A stretch of DNA of 64,000 nucleotides from Streptomyces sp. NBC_00490. GTDB lineage: Bacteria > Actinomycetota > Actinomycetes > Streptomycetales > Streptomycetaceae. The DNA lies in NCBI RefSeq assembly GCF_036013645.1, contig NZ_CP107869.1, forward strand, positions 3,286,001 to 3,350,000. The letters run 5' to 3'. The notes beneath the pieces are model-generated. The model did no database searches. It had not been told where the DNA came from and was given only the letters and a program-made list of their open reading frames with translations. A program made the position numbers and the translations under genes. Below, piece by piece: positions 1 to 9,306 of the stretch. Positions within the stretch are counted from its first letter, which is position 1; the number at the start of each line of letters is the position of its first letter.

Positions 1-484
1 TGGCGTCTGTGTCATCCATCTCAGTCAGATTCATGATCACCGGGGTGCCCTCACGGAAGTGTTCCCCGATGGTACGGGCCTCGTTGTAGGTCCGCGGGTG
101 AAGCGTGGTGATCCGGTAAGGCTCTCGTTCCGACACGACCTTGGGCATGATCACCGGTGCGTTCTTCTCCAGGCTTTGACGTTCTTGTGTGATGGATGCC
201 ACGGGCGCGATGCGCGCGGGACGTCCGGATTCAGCGGCCAGCGAAGCGGAACGGGCGACCGGCTCGCGCGATACCGACGGCTGTACGATTCGCACCTCTT
301 CGTCCCTTTGGGACTGATGTGCACTGTGTGCCTGGTGCACCGGCTCATGCCGCCGGTGGTCACGCTCGAGCTCCGGGTCCAGTTCGGGTTCGAAGTCGTC
401 GTCGGGGTCAAAACCGCGGCCGTCGTAACCATCGTCCTCCACGAGGCCGAGGTAGACCGCCATCTTGCGCATCGCGCCGGCCAT
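1..484 (-). CDS. sepF: Cell division protein SepF (C-terminus cut by window edge)
   Basis: SepF tethers FtsZ to the membrane. Reading the minus strand from the ATG at 484 gives [18 protein letters not shown], the amphipathic membrane-binding helix typical of actinobacterial SepF. An acidic, Pro/Glu-rich linker follows, then the start of the conserved core ([44 protein letters not shown]). About 161 codons lie in the window and the reading frame stays open to base 2, so the last part of the core is missing. A GGAGGA ribosome site lies 8 bases before the start. It is the last gene of the ftsZ-ylmD-ylmE-sepF string seen here. SepG (ylmG) and divIVA would be expected beyond the edge. Identification is firm. 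Confidence 0.95.
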   Translation of the reverse strand, partial: MAGAMRKMAVYLGLVEDDGYDGRGFDPDDDFEPELDPELERDHRRHEPVHQAHSAHQSQRDEEVRIVQPSVSREPVARSASLAAESGRPARIAPVASITQERQSLEKNAPVIMPKVVSEREPYRITTLHPRTYNEARTIGEHFREGTPVIMNLTEMDDTDA

Positions 485-614
485 GCTCTGAGTCCTCCGC
501 TCTGTGGTGGATCGGCTGACGAACTGCCAAGTGCCCGCGATCCACGTGGCCTTTACACCCGCCTTTCGGCGGTAATGACCATATTTTCTGCTGTGGTCCG
601 ACTTCCTGGCGACG

Positions 615-1334
615 TTACCCGAGCCTCGCGCGGACTCCGAGTACCGCCGTACCGACGCGCACATGTGTCGCTCCGGCCGCCACAGCCTGCTCGAGATCCG
701 CACTCATCCCTGCCGACACCATGTTCGCAGCCGGATGGGCTCGGCGCAGGTCGGTCGACAAATCCATCAGCCACTCGAATGCCGCGAGTTCGCGTCCGGC
801 GTACACACCGGTGAGGGGTGCGACGGTCATCAGACCCGCCAGCCGCAGACCCGGTGCCGCTGCCACGAGTTCGCCCAACTCTTCGATTCCGTCGGGTGCG
901 ACACCCCCGCGCTCCCCGCGTCCGCCTTCGTTCGCGTCGAGCGCGACCTGGATCAGACAACCGAGTTCCCGCCCCTGCCGCTCCGCTTCCTTGGAGAGCG
1001 CCGTGACGAGTCGGGCGCGGTCGACGGACTGCACCATATCGGCATAACCAGCCACAGAACGCACCTTGTTGGTCTGCAACTGACCAACGAAGTGCCAAGT
1101 CAGCGGCAAATCCGAGCACTCGGCAGCCTTCGGTGCCGCGTCCTGGTCCTTGTTCTCGGCGACGTCGCGCACACCGAGCTCCGACAGCATGCGCACATCG
1201 CTCGCGGGGTAGGTCTTGGTGACCACGATCAGGGTCACCTCCTCGCGCTTGCGCCCCGCGGCCGCGCACGCGGCGGCGATACGGTCCTCCACCCGCGCCA
1301 GGTTTGCGGCGAGTTCGCCCTTACGGTCCGTCAT
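615..1334 (-). CDS. YggS/YlmE family PLP-binding protein
   Basis: This is a 239-residue member of the YggS/PROSC/YlmE family, which binds pyridoxal phosphate and buffers PLP and amino-acid pools. The PLP lysine lies in [13 protein letters not shown] (about residue 40). The family motifs [12 protein letters not shown], a Ser-Val-Asp after it, and the C-terminal [22 protein letters not shown] phosphate-binding segment are all present. Length is normal for a single-domain fold-type III barrel. The gene starts 6 bases after the ylmD homologue, so the two are co-transcribed downstream of ftsZ. A 130-base gap separates it from sepF. The family is usually found in this position in Gram-positive dcw clusters. 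Confidence 0.93.
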   Translation of the reverse strand: MTDRKGELAANLARVEDRIAAACAAAGRKREEVTLIVVTKTYPASDVRMLSELGVRDVAENKDQDAAPKAAECSDLPLTWHFVGQLQTNKVRSVAGYADMVQSVDRARLVTALSKEAERQGRELGCLIQVALDANEGGRGERGGVAPDGIEELGELVAAAPGLRLAGLMTVAPLTGVYAGRELAAFEWLMDLSTDLRRAHPAANMVSAGMSADLEQAVAAGATHVRVGTAVLGVRARLG

Positions 1335-1340
1335 GCTCTC

Positions 1341-2069
1341 TCAGTCCAGCCAGACATATCCCGCGAGTCGCCCCGTGGTGCGATCGCGGCGGTAGGAGAA
1401 GTGGTCGCCCGACTCGAGCGTGCACACCGGCGACTGCTCCCGGTCGCGCACCCCGAGCCGTTCGAGCTGCGCGTGCACTCCGGCGGTCACGTCCACCGCG
1501 GGAGTGCCCCAGCTCGTCTCGGCGTACGCCGCCGGTTCGACGGCGCTCACGTCGGCGCGCATCGCGTCCGGCACCTCGTAGCACCGGCCGCAGACGGCGG
1601 GTCCGGTGCGGGCGACGATCCGGGCGGGCTCGGCGCCGAGTCCGGTCATGGCCCGTACGGCGGCGGGGACGACCCCGGCGATCATGCCGGGCCGCCCCGC
1701 GTGGGCCGCGCCGACGACTCCGGCCACCGGGTCGGCGAGCAGAACGGGCGTGCAGTCGGCGGTGAGGACGGCGAGGGCGAGGCCGCGCTCGGCGGTGACG
1801 ACGGCGTCGACCTCCGGCACCGGACGGTCACCCCACGCCTCGGAGACCACGGCCACCTCCGCCCCGTGCACCTGGTTCATCCAGACCACCCGGCCGGGTT
1901 CGATCCCCAGCGACTTGGCGGCCAGTTCGCGATTCGTACGTACGGCGTCAGCGTCGTCGCCGACCGCCCCGCCGAGGTTGAGCTCCTCGTACGGAACGGC
2001 GCTCACCCCGCCCCACCTGTCGGTGAAGGCGAAGTGCGCGCCGCTCACGGTGTCGCGCTGTCCTATCAC
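1341..2069 (-). CDS. pgeF: YlmD/PgeF family (multicopper oxidase-like, DUF152)
   Basis: This is a 242-residue protein of the YlmD/YfiH/PgeF (laccase-domain) family. Members have been described as purine nucleoside phosphorylases or adenosine deaminases and as peptidoglycan editing factors. The conserved metal-site pieces are visible: QVHGAEV with its histidine, [12 protein letters not shown] with its cysteine, GAAHAGRPG with its histidine, and a C-terminal [20 protein letters not shown] at 2069 is chosen because it overlaps the ftsZ stop in GTGA, indicating translational coupling to ftsZ. The true substrate in Streptomyces is not deducible from the sequence. Confidence 0.9.
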   Translation of the reverse strand: MIGQRDTVSGAHFAFTDRWGGVSAVPYEELNLGGAVGDDADAVRTNRELAAKSLGIEPGRVVWMNQVHGAEVAVVSEAWGDRPVPEVDAVVTAERGLALAVLTADCTPVLLADPVAGVVGAAHAGRPGMIAGVVPAAVRAMTGLGAEPARIVARTGPAVCGRCYEVPDAMRADVSAVEPAAYAETSWGTPAVDVTAGVHAQLERLGVRDREQSPVCTLESGDHFSYRRDRTTGRLAGYVWLD

Positions 2070-3262
2070 TTCAGGAAGTCCGGCACGTCCAGCTCCTCGG
2101 CCGCGCTGTCCGAGTAGGTCCGCGACGGCGGGACCGGCGGGGCGACCGGGAGGTCGGCCACCGGCTCGGGCGCGGACTCCGGCTCCTCCTTCGGCGTGAC
2201 GCTGCCGAGCGAGCCGAAGGACGGCCGGCTCTCGGTCTGCCGTGCCGGGGTGGGCTCCTCGCGGCGCGCCGAGGACGAGGACGAACCGAGGACGGTGTCC
2301 CGGCGGGCCGGCGGCTGGCCGCCGTCGAAGCCGGCCGCGATCACGGTGACCCGGACCTCGTCGCCGAGGGCGTCGTCGATGACCGCGCCGAAGATGATGT
2401 TGGCCTCGGGGTGAGCCGCCTCGGAGACCAGCTGGGCCGCCTCGTTGATCTCGAACAGACCGAGGTCGGAGCCGCCGGAGATGGAGAGGAGGACGCCGCG
2501 GGCGCCGTCGATGGAGGCCTCGAGGAGCGGCGAGGAGATCGCCATCTCGGCGGCGGCCACCGCGCGGTCGTCGCCGCGGGCCGAGCCGATGCCCATGAGC
2601 GCCGAACCGGCCTCGGACATGACCGACTTGACGTCGGCGAAGTCGAGGTTGATCAGACCCGGCGTGGTGATGAGGTCGGTGATGCCCTGAACACCGGAGA
2701 GCAGGACCTGGTCGGCCGACTTGAAGGCGTCGAGGACCGAGACCTGGCGGTCCGAGATGGACAGCAGCCGGTCGTTCGGGATGACGATGAGGGTGTCGAC
2801 CTCTTCGCGGAGTTCCGCGATGCCGTCCTCGGCCTGGTTGGCGCGACGGCGGCCCTCGAAGGTGAAGGGGCGGGTGACCACGCCGATGGTGAGGGCGCCG
2901 AGGTTGCGGGCGATGTTGGCCACGACGGGCGCGCCGCCGGTGCCGGTGCCGCCGCCCTCGCCGGCCGTCACGAAGACCATGTCGGCCCCCTTGAGGACCT
3001 CCTCGATCTCCTCGCGGTGGTCCTCGGCCGCCTTGCGGCCGACGGCCGGGTTGGCTCCGGCGCCGAGTCCGCGGGTGAGTTCACGGCCGACGTCGAGCTT
3101 GACGTCGGCGTCGCTCATCAACAGCGCCTGAGCGTCGGTGTTGATGGCGATGAACTCGACGCCCTTGAGACCGACCTCGATCATCCGGTTGATGGCATTG
3201 ACACCACCGCCGCCGACACCGATGACTTTGATGACTGCGAGGTAGTTCTGCGGTGCTGCCAC
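2066..3262 (-). CDS. ftsZ: Cell division GTPase FtsZ
   Basis: FtsZ is the tubulin-like GTPase that forms the Z ring. This 398-residue protein has the N-terminal nucleotide site ([16 protein letters not shown]), the tubulin signature [11 protein letters not shown] (about residue 105), the T7-loop region [11 protein letters not shown] with catalytic acidic residues, and the C-terminal peptide LDVPDFLK that binds SepF and FtsW-type partners. A Pro/Glu/Ser-rich linker of about 70 residues separates the core from this peptide. GTG at 3262 is preceded by GAGAGG. The gene has a 276-base upstream region of its own, in line with the separate developmental promoters known for Streptomyces ftsZ, and its stop overlaps the ylmD start. 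Confidence 0.99.
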   Translation of the reverse strand: MAAPQNYLAVIKVIGVGGGGVNAINRMIEVGLKGVEFIAINTDAQALLMSDADVKLDVGRELTRGLGAGANPAVGRKAAEDHREEIEEVLKGADMVFVTAGEGGGTGTGGAPVVANIARNLGALTIGVVTRPFTFEGRRRANQAEDGIAELREEVDTLIVIPNDRLLSISDRQVSVLDAFKSADQVLLSGVQGITDLITTPGLINLDFADVKSVMSEAGSALMGIGSARGDDRAVAAAEMAISSPLLEASIDGARGVLLSISGGSDLGLFEINEAAQLVSEAAHPEANIIFGAVIDDALGDEVRVTVIAAGFDGGQPPARRDTVLGSSSSSARREEPTPARQTESRPSFGSLGSVTPKEEPESAPEPVADLPVAPPVPPSRTYSDSAAEELDVPDFLK

Positions 3263-3357
3263 GTCGAAGGCCTCTCGCCTCGAGTTACGTGTCGTCGTCT
3301 CGCGGGTGATGCGATACGCGACGGATGCCGAATGGGACGGTCCATAGCGCCGACCCG

Positions 3358-3382
3358 AACCCTAACGTTGAAGTTTAGGGTT
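3358..3382 (-). promoter_or_regulatory. Inverted repeat in ftsZ leader/promoter region
   Basis: AACCCTAA (3358-3365) and TTAGGGTT (3375-3382) form a perfect 8-bp inverted repeat with a 9-base centre. It lies between the putative upstream promoter and the ftsZ start, in an AT-rich island within GC-rich DNA. It could be an operator or part of a second promoter. GACAC or its complement occurs at 3289-3293, 3389-3393 and 3418-3422 in the same gap. GACAC is the reported WhiA recognition core. Confidence 0.5.
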
Positions 3383-3418
3383 ACCAGTGTGTCTGTTCCC
3401 TGGAGTCTTCTGAACAGG

Positions 3419-3448
3419 ACACTAAGTCGACAAGTGGCGCACGTTCAA
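3419..3448 (-). promoter_or_regulatory. Putative ftsZ promoter
   Basis: On the minus strand a -35 hexamer TTGAAC (3448-3443) is followed after 18 bases by TAGTGT (3424-3419), a good vegetative sigma-type -10. It lies about 155 bases upstream of the ftsZ GTG. Streptomyces ftsZ is known to have several promoters in the ftsQ-ftsZ gap. Which of them this corresponds to cannot be told from the sequence alone. Confidence 0.55.
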
Positions 3449-3538
3449 CGAACACGCCGAACCTCCCGTTTTTCTTTTCACCCTATGTGATCAGCCGTAG
3501 CGGTAGCCAACCAGGGTGCTGGCCTGCGCGGATGTACG

Positions 3539-4333
3539 TCAACTCCCTGATGACGCAGGGGCGGTGGGAACCGAGACGTCGAAGTACCGCGCATCGGGAG
3601 CCGCTTTCAGCAGTGCCGTGAGCGTACGGGCCTTGGCGGCACCCTTCTCGCCACTCCCCCACGCGACGGTCCTGCCGTCGCTCAACTCCAGTGAGATGTC
3701 GTCGTAGGAACGCACCTTGACGGTCCGGGCAATCTTCGCGACGGCGGCCGGAATGTCACCGGCGACCCGGACGGCTTCGCGCACGAGCCGGTCCTCGCCG
3801 AAGCGGCGCAGGTTCGCGGCGCCGGAACCCGACGCGGAGACCGTCAATTCCAGTGCGGGAACGCCTTTGGGGGCCTGGGAAACCGTGGCAAAACGGACGC
3901 CGTCATCGTCCACTTCGACAAACTTTCCGCCCTTTTCGACAATCAGAACCGGAGTGCGCTCAACCACTTTCAGGCCGATTCCATGGGGCCAGGAGCGGAC
4001 CACGTCAACCGAGTCAATTCGGGGCAATTTCCGGAGCAACCGTGCCTCAATCGCATCGGTGTCGACGGAAATCAGCGGCGATCCGACCGGTACGTCGGCC
4101 GCCTCGCGGACCTGTCCGGGCGTCAGAACGTCGGTACCGGAGACGGACACCCGCTCCACGCGCAGCCACTGCGAGCCGTACAGAGCCCAGACGCCGCCCG
4201 CGCCCAGCAGGACCAGGACGACGGCGAGAACGATGATCGTACGAGGCTGAGGGACCCTCAACCGTCGGACAGGGGGCGGGCCGGACGACTCCTGCTGGCG
4301 TTCACCGCGCTCGGCGGTCGTCGTTCCGGCCAC
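3539..4333 (-). CDS. ftsQ: Cell division protein FtsQ/DivIB
   Basis: This 264-residue bitopic membrane protein belongs to the FtsQLB divisome complex. It has a 30-residue cytoplasmic head rich in Arg and Pro, one transmembrane segment (IIVLAVVLVLLGAGGVWAL, about 33-51), and a POTRA domain starting LRVERVSVSGTDVLTPGQV. The FtsQ domain follows, with VVRSWPHGIGLKVVERTPV. GTG at 4333 gives the normal length. It lies 25 bases after murG and directly upstream of the ftsZ promoter region. Confidence 0.97.
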   Translation of the reverse strand: MAGTTTAERGERQQESSGPPPVRRLRVPQPRTIIVLAVVLVLLGAGGVWALYGSQWLRVERVSVSGTDVLTPGQVREAADVPVGSPLISVDTDAIEARLLRKLPRIDSVDVVRSWPHGIGLKVVERTPVLIVEKGGKFVEVDDDGVRFATVSQAPKGVPALELTVSASGSGAANLRRFGEDRLVREAVRVAGDIPAAVAKIARTVKVRSYDDISLELSDGRTVAWGSGEKGAAKARTLTALLKAAPDARYFDVSVPTAPASSGS

Positions 4334-4358
4334 GCTCCCTGCCCTTCGTCACATGTGC

Positions 4359-5456
4359 CTAGTGGTGTGCACGGTTGGCGGCGATCGCCTCGTACACCAT
4401 GCCGACGAGCAGGTCGTCGGCGTCTCGGCGGCCGAACTCGGCGGCGGCGCGGGACATCTGGTAGAGCCGGTGCGGGTCGGCGAGCACGGGCAGCACGTTC
4501 TGCTGGACCCACTCGGGGGTGAGCTCCGCGTCGTCGACCAGCAGACCCCCGCCCGCCTTGACCACCGGCTGGGCGTTGAGCCGCTGTTCGCCGTTGCCGA
4601 TGGGCAGTGGGACGTAGGCGGCCGGCAGTCCGACGGCGGAGAGTTCGGCGACGGTCATCGCGCCCGCGCGGCAGAGCATCATGTCGGCCGCGGCGTACGC
4701 GAGGTCCATCCGGTCCACGTACGGTACCGGGATGTACGGGGGCATCCCCGGCATCTGGTGCACCTGCGGCAGTTCGTTCTTCGGGCCGACCGCGTGCAGG
4801 ACCTGGATGCCGGCCTGCTGGAGCCACGGGGCGACCTGCTGCACGACCTCGTTGAGGCGACGGGCACCCTGGGAGCCGCCGGAGACCAGGAGGGTCGGCA
4901 GGTTGGGGTCGAGGCCGAACATCGCGCGGGCCTCGGGGCGGACCGCGGCCCGGTCGAGGGTGGCGATGGTGCGGCGCAGCGGGATGCCGATGTAGCGGGC
5001 GCCCCGGAGCTTGCTGTCCGGGGTGGAGACGGCGACCTGGGCGGCGTACCGCGAGCCGATCTTGTTGGCGAGACCGGGGCGGGCGTTGGCCTCGTGGATG
5101 ATGATCGGCACCCCGAGCCGCTTGGCGGCGAGATAGCCGGGCAGGGCCACGTAGCCGCCGAAGCCGACGACGGCGTCCGCCTTGGTGCGCTCCAGGATCT
5201 GCTCGGCGGCCTTGATCGTGCCGCGCAGCCGGCCCGGGACGGTGATCAGCTCGGGGGTGGGCTTGCGTGGCAGCGGCACCGCCGGGATCAGCGCGAGTTC
5301 ATAGCCCCGCTGCGGGACGAGCGTGGTCTCCAGGCCGCGCTCCGTGCCGAGGGCCGTGATCCCCACGGTCGGGTCCTGCCTGCGCAGGGCGTCCGCGAGG
5401 GCGAGCGCGGGCTCGATGTGGCCGGCGGTCCCCCCACCGGCGAGTACGACATGCAC
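4359..5456 (-). CDS. murG: UDP-GlcNAc:lipid I GlcNAc transferase MurG
   Basis: MurG converts lipid I to lipid II at the inner face of the membrane. The 365-residue GT28 protein shows the N-terminal G-loop [18 protein letters not shown], the second-domain loop [15 protein letters not shown], and the acceptor and UDP-GlcNAc region [19 protein letters not shown] followed by [16 protein letters not shown]. Length is usual. It begins 6 bases after ftsW, consistent with one transcript for the lipid II steps. Confidence 0.98.
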   Translation of the reverse strand: MHVVLAGGGTAGHIEPALALADALRRQDPTVGITALGTERGLETTLVPQRGYELALIPAVPLPRKPTPELITVPGRLRGTIKAAEQILERTKADAVVGFGGYVALPGYLAAKRLGVPIIIHEANARPGLANKIGSRYAAQVAVSTPDSKLRGARYIGIPLRRTIATLDRAAVRPEARAMFGLDPNLPTLLVSGGSQGARRLNEVVQQVAPWLQQAGIQVLHAVGPKNELPQVHQMPGMPPYIPVPYVDRMDLAYAAADMMLCRAGAMTVAELSAVGLPAAYVPLPIGNGEQRLNAQPVVKAGGGLLVDDAELTPEWVQQNVLPVLADPHRLYQMSRAAAEFGRRDADDLLVGMVYEAIAANRAHH

Positions 5457-5462
5457 CGAAAT

Positions 5463-6812
5463 TCACCGCTCTCCGGACGAACGCGCCGAGGCACGCCGTC
5501 GCATCGTGTTCCATCTCCGAGGCCCCGTGGGTCTCCCGCCACCCCGCTTTCTACCAAAGCGGGGCTGCCGCAGCGAAAGCGCTGCCCGTGCAGCGGGCTC
5601 GTCACGTGCGAAGGCGATCAGCAGCCCGATGGCGAACATGGTCGGCAGCAGGGCGGATCCTCCGTAGGAGAACAGCGGGAGCGGGACACCGGCGATCGGC
5701 AGCAGGCCGAGCACCGCACCGATGTTGATCACCGCCTGTGCGGTGATCCAGGTGGTCACGCCTCCCGCGGCATACCTGACGAAGGGGTCCTCCGTGCGGC
5801 CGGCCACGCGGATACCCGCATAGCCTAGAGCCGCGAAGAGGGCGAGCACCGACAGCGTCCCCGCCAGGCCCAGCTCCTCACCGGTGACGGCGAAGATGAA
5901 GTCCGTGTGCGCTTCCGGGAGTTGGCCCCATTTTTCCACACTGGCGCCGAGCCCGGAGCCGAAGATTCCACCGGATGCGAGCGCGTAGATTCCGTGCACG
6001 GCCTGCCAGCAGGCGTCGCCAGGACCCGGGTCGGTGGCGCCGATGCACTGGAGGCGGGCCATCCGGTTGGGGCTGGTCTTGATGAGGACCATGCCGATCG
6101 CGGCGGCGACCGACAGTACCCCGACGAACAGCCGGGTCGGCGCCCCCGCGAGCCACAGAAGGCCGAAAAGGATCGCTGTGAGGATGATCGCGGTACCCAT
6201 GTCGCCGCCGAGCATGATCAGCCCGAGCAGCATGAAGGCGGCGGGGACGAGCGGCACCAGCATGTGCTTCCACTGGGTCAGCAGCTTCTTGTCCTGCTTG
6301 CGGGCCAGCAGGTCGGCGCCCCACAGCACGAGGGCGAGCTTGCCGAACTCGCTGGGCTGGATCTGGAAGGAACCGCCGAGCGCGATCCAGTTCTGGTTGC
6401 CGTTGACCGCCATCCCTATCCCCGGCACCTGCACCAGCGCCATGAGGAACACGGCGCCCGCGAGGATCGGGTAGGCCAGCGCCCGGTGCAGCTTCACCGG
6501 CATCCGCGAGGCGACGAGCAGCAGTACGGCGCCGATCGCCGCGGCGAGGAGCTGCTTGCGGAAGAAGTACGAGCCCGGCAGCGACATCTGCAGCGCCTTG
6601 ATCTGGGAGGCCGAGTAGACCATCACCAGACCGAGCACGGTGATCAGCAGACTGCCGCCGAGGATCAGGTAGTACGCCGTCAGCGGCCGGTCCCAGGCGT
6701 CACGCGCGCGCGTGTAGAGCCGCAGGACGGGATTCTGGCGCACTGTCCGGGAGGCGGCGGGACGTCTGACGGCCCGCTGCACGGGCGGTCGGCCGGTACG
6801 GCTGCTGGGCAT
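5463..6812 (-). CDS. ftsW: SEDS peptidoglycan glycosyltransferase FtsW
   Basis: FtsW polymerises lipid II at the septum together with FtsI. The 449-residue protein has about ten hydrophobic segments. SEDS signatures include GNQNWIALGGSFQIQPSEFGKLALV, GGDMGTAI, a long extracytoplasmic loop with the paired cysteines LQCIGATDPGPGDACW, EAHTDFIFAVTGEELG, and the C-terminal LPLFSYGGSALLPTM. A basic C-terminal tail of about 45 residues extends into the cytoplasm. It sits 20 bases after murD and 6 before murG. FtsW and FtsI are non-essential for growth but needed for sporulation septation in studied streptomycetes. Confidence 0.98.
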   Translation of the reverse strand: MPSSRTGRPPVQRAVRRPAASRTVRQNPVLRLYTRARDAWDRPLTAYYLILGGSLLITVLGLVMVYSASQIKALQMSLPGSYFFRKQLLAAAIGAVLLLVASRMPVKLHRALAYPILAGAVFLMALVQVPGIGMAVNGNQNWIALGGSFQIQPSEFGKLALVLWGADLLARKQDKKLLTQWKHMLVPLVPAAFMLLGLIMLGGDMGTAIILTAILFGLLWLAGAPTRLFVGVLSVAAAIGMVLIKTSPNRMARLQCIGATDPGPGDACWQAVHGIYALASGGIFGSGLGASVEKWGQLPEAHTDFIFAVTGEELGLAGTLSVLALFAALGYAGIRVAGRTEDPFVRYAAGGVTTWITAQAVINIGAVLGLLPIAGVPLPLFSYGGSALLPTMFAIGLLIAFARDEPAARAALSLRQPRFGRKRGGGRPTGPRRWNTMRRRASARSSGER

Positions 6813-6832
6813 CAGAGCCTCCGCTACGTCGG

Positions 6833-8251
6833 TCAGGAGCCGAGTTCGCGAACCGCCTCCGCGAACGCGTCACCGCGCTTGTTGTAGTTGGTGAACATGT
6901 CCATGGAGGCACAGGCCGGGGCCAGCAGCACCGTGTCGCCGGGCTGTGCCAGCCGCTTCGCCTCCGTCACCGCCTGGAGCATCGCCCCAGTGTCGGTCCG
7001 GTCGAGGTCGACCACGGGTACTTCCGGCGCGTGTCGCGCGAGGGCTTCGCGGATCAGGGCCCGGTCGGCACCGATCAGGACCACGGCCCGAAGTCGCTTT
7101 GCCGACTTGGCGACCAGTTCGTCGAAGGAGGCGCCCTTGGCGAGCCCGCCCGCGATCCAGACGATGGACTCGTACGCCGCCAACGAGGCTTCCGCCGCGT
7201 GGGTGTTGGTGGCCTTGGAGTCGTCGACGTAGGCCACGCCGTCCACGTCGGCCACGTGCGCGATGCGGTGCGCGTCCGGCGTGAAGGCCCGCAGCCCGTC
7301 CCGTACGGCCTTGGGGGGCACCCCGAAGGCCCGTGCGAGCGCCGCCGCGGCAAGGGCGTTGGCGATGTTGTGCGGGGCCGGCGGGTCGACGTCGGAGATC
7401 TCGGCGAGCTCCTGGGCGTTCTTGTGCCGGTTCTCGACGAAGGCGCGGTCGACCAGGATGCCGTCCACGACGCCGAGTTGGGAGGGGGCGGGGGCGCCGA
7501 GGGTGAAGCCGACGGCCCGGCAGCCCTCCTCGACGTCCGCCTCGCGCACCAGGTCCTCGGTGGCCTTGTCGGCCACGTTGTAGACGCAGGCGACGCGATT
7601 GCCCTCGTAGATGCGGCCCTTGTCGGCGGCGTACGCCTCCATGGAGCCGTGCCAGTCGAGGTGGTCCGGCGCCAGGTTCAGAACGGCGGCGGAGTGGGCG
7701 CGCAGGGAGGGCGCCCAGTGGAGCTGGTAGCTCGACAACTCCACGGCCAGGACGTCGTACTGCTCGTCGCCGAGCACCGCGTCCAGCAGGGAGACGCCGA
7801 TGTTGCCGACGGCGGCGGTGCGCAGCCCCGCGGCCTTCAGGATGGACGCCAGCATCTGGGTGGTGGTCGTCTTGCCGTTGGTGCCGGTGATCGCGAGCCA
7901 GGGAGCCGCGTCCGGGCCCCTGAGCCGCCAGGCGAGTTCGACATCGCCCCAGATCTCCAGGCCGGCCGCACGGGCCGCCGTGAACAGCGGCTTGTCCGGC
8001 TTCCAGCCGGGTGCGGTGACGACGAGTTCGGTGCCCTCGGGCAGGGTCGCACCGTCACCGAGGCGCACGGTGACACCGAGCGCCTCCAACTCGGCGGCCT
8101 GCTCACGCGCGCGTGCGTCGTCGCCGTCGTTGACGACCGTGACGCTCGCTCCCCGCGCTTGCAGGGCCTTGGCCGCCGGGATGCCGGAGACGCCGAGTCC
8201 GGCGACGGTGACGTGCTTCCCCTGCCAGTCGGTCACTTTTCCGCTGCCCAT
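6833..8251 (-). CDS. murD: UDP-MurNAc-L-Ala:D-Glu ligase MurD
   Basis: MurD adds D-glutamate to UDP-MurNAc-L-alanine. The protein shows the N-terminal Rossmann part (VTVAGLGVSGIPAAKAL), the P-loop ITGTNGKTTTTQMLA, the central NLAPDHLDWHGSMEAYAADKGRIY, and the C-terminal YVDDSKATNTHAAEASL segment. ATG at 8251 (472 aa) is chosen. An alternative GTG at 8236 forms a GTGA overlap with the mraY stop and would give 467 aa. The open frame continues upstream inside mraY but that part has no family similarity. It overlaps the end of mraY by 19 bases with the chosen start. Confidence 0.96.
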   Translation of the reverse strand: MGSGKVTDWQGKHVTVAGLGVSGIPAAKALQARGASVTVVNDGDDARAREQAAELEALGVTVRLGDGATLPEGTELVVTAPGWKPDKPLFTAARAAGLEIWGDVELAWRLRGPDAAPWLAITGTNGKTTTTQMLASILKAAGLRTAAVGNIGVSLLDAVLGDEQYDVLAVELSSYQLHWAPSLRAHSAAVLNLAPDHLDWHGSMEAYAADKGRIYEGNRVACVYNVADKATEDLVREADVEEGCRAVGFTLGAPAPSQLGVVDGILVDRAFVENRHKNAQELAEISDVDPPAPHNIANALAAAALARAFGVPPKAVRDGLRAFTPDAHRIAHVADVDGVAYVDDSKATNTHAAEASLAAYESIVWIAGGLAKGASFDELVAKSAKRLRAVVLIGADRALIREALARHAPEVPVVDLDRTDTGAMLQAVTEAKRLAQPGDTVLLAPACASMDMFTNYNKRGDAFAEAVRELGS

Positions 8252-9306
8252 CCCGCGTAGAAGAGCCCCAGGCCGACGATCACACAGATGCCTTGGATGA
8301 TCCAGAAACGGACCACCACCAGGACTTCCGACCAGCCCTTGAGTTCGAAGTGGTGCTGGAGCGGCGCCATTCGGAAGACGCGCTTGCCGGTGAGCTTGAA
8401 GGAGCCGACCTGGATGACGACCGACATCGTGATGAGGACGAACAGACCGCCCATGATGGCCACGAGGAGCTCGGTGCGGGAGCAGATCGCCAGGCCCGTC
8501 AGGACACCGCCGAGGGCGAGTGAACCGGTGTCGCCCATGAAGATCTTCGCCGGCGAGGTGTTCCACCACAGGAAGCCGAGGCAGGCGCCCATCAGCGCCG
8601 AGGCGATGACCGCGAGGTCCAGGGGATCTCGTACCTCGTAGCAGGCCCCCGGGTTGGTCAGGGTGCCCGCGTTGGCGCAGGACTCCTGGAACTGCCAGAC
8701 ACCGATGAAGGTGTAGGCACCGAAGACGAGCACGGAGGCACCGGTGGCCAGGCCGTCCAGACCGTCCGTCAGGTTCACGCCGTTCGACATCGCGAGGATC
8801 ATGAACAGCGCCCAGACCACGAACAGCACCGGGCCGATCTTCCAGCCGAAGTCCGTGATGAACGACAGCTTGTCGGAGGCCGGGGTGTTGTTGCGGGCGT
8901 CCGGGAACATCAGCGCGAGCACCGCGAAGCTGATGCCGACGATCAGCTGGCCGGCCATCTTGGCCTTGGCCCGCAGGCCCAGCGAGCGACGCTTGACGAT
9001 CTTGATGTAGTCGTCGAGGAAGCCGACCAGACCCATGCCGACCATCAGGCCGAGCACCAGCAGACCCGAGTAGGTCGGCGGGTAGCCGGTGATGACCTTG
9101 GACAGGAAGTAGGCGGCCACCGTCGCGAAGATGAAGGCGATACCGCCCATGGTCGGCGTACCGCGCTTGCTGGCGTGCTCACGCGGGCCGTCGTCGCGGA
9201 TGTACTGGCCGTACCCCTTGCGCGCGAGCAGCTTGATCAGCAGCGGGGTGCCGACCAGGGTCAGGAACAGACCAATGACTCCTGCGAACAGGATCTGCTT
9301 CATCAT
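8233..9306 (-). CDS. mraY: Phospho-MurNAc-pentapeptide transferase MraY
   Basis: MraY makes lipid I from UDP-MurNAc-pentapeptide and undecaprenyl phosphate. The 357-residue polytopic protein has the signatures KRGTPTMGG, GFLDDYIKIVKRRSLGL (catalytic DD), AMSNGVNLTDGLDGLA with the catalytic Asp, FMGDTGSLALGG, and RMAPLQHHFE. The start codon overlaps the murF stop in ATGA. A second ATG follows immediately. Length matches other Streptomyces MraY proteins. Confidence 0.98.
   Translation of the reverse strand: MMKQILFAGVIGLFLTLVGTPLLIKLLARKGYGQYIRDDGPREHASKRGTPTMGGIAFIFATVAAYFLSKVITGYPPTYSGLLVLGLMVGMGLVGFLDDYIKIVKRRSLGLRAKAKMAGQLIVGISFAVLALMFPDARNNTPASDKLSFITDFGWKIGPVLFVVWALFMILAMSNGVNLTDGLDGLATGASVLVFGAYTFIGVWQFQESCANAGTLTNPGACYEVRDPLDLAVIASALMGACLGFLWWNTSPAKIFMGDTGSLALGGVLTGLAICSRTELLVAIMGGLFVLITMSVVIQVGSFKLTGKRVFRMAPLQHHFELKGWSEVLVVVRFWIIQGICVIVGLGLFYAGWAAEK

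Noticed and set aside
663..2117. Long plus-strand open frame opposite yggS and pgeF
   Set aside because: It is a shadow of the minus-strand genes, with Arg/His/Gly-rich composition and no family similarity.
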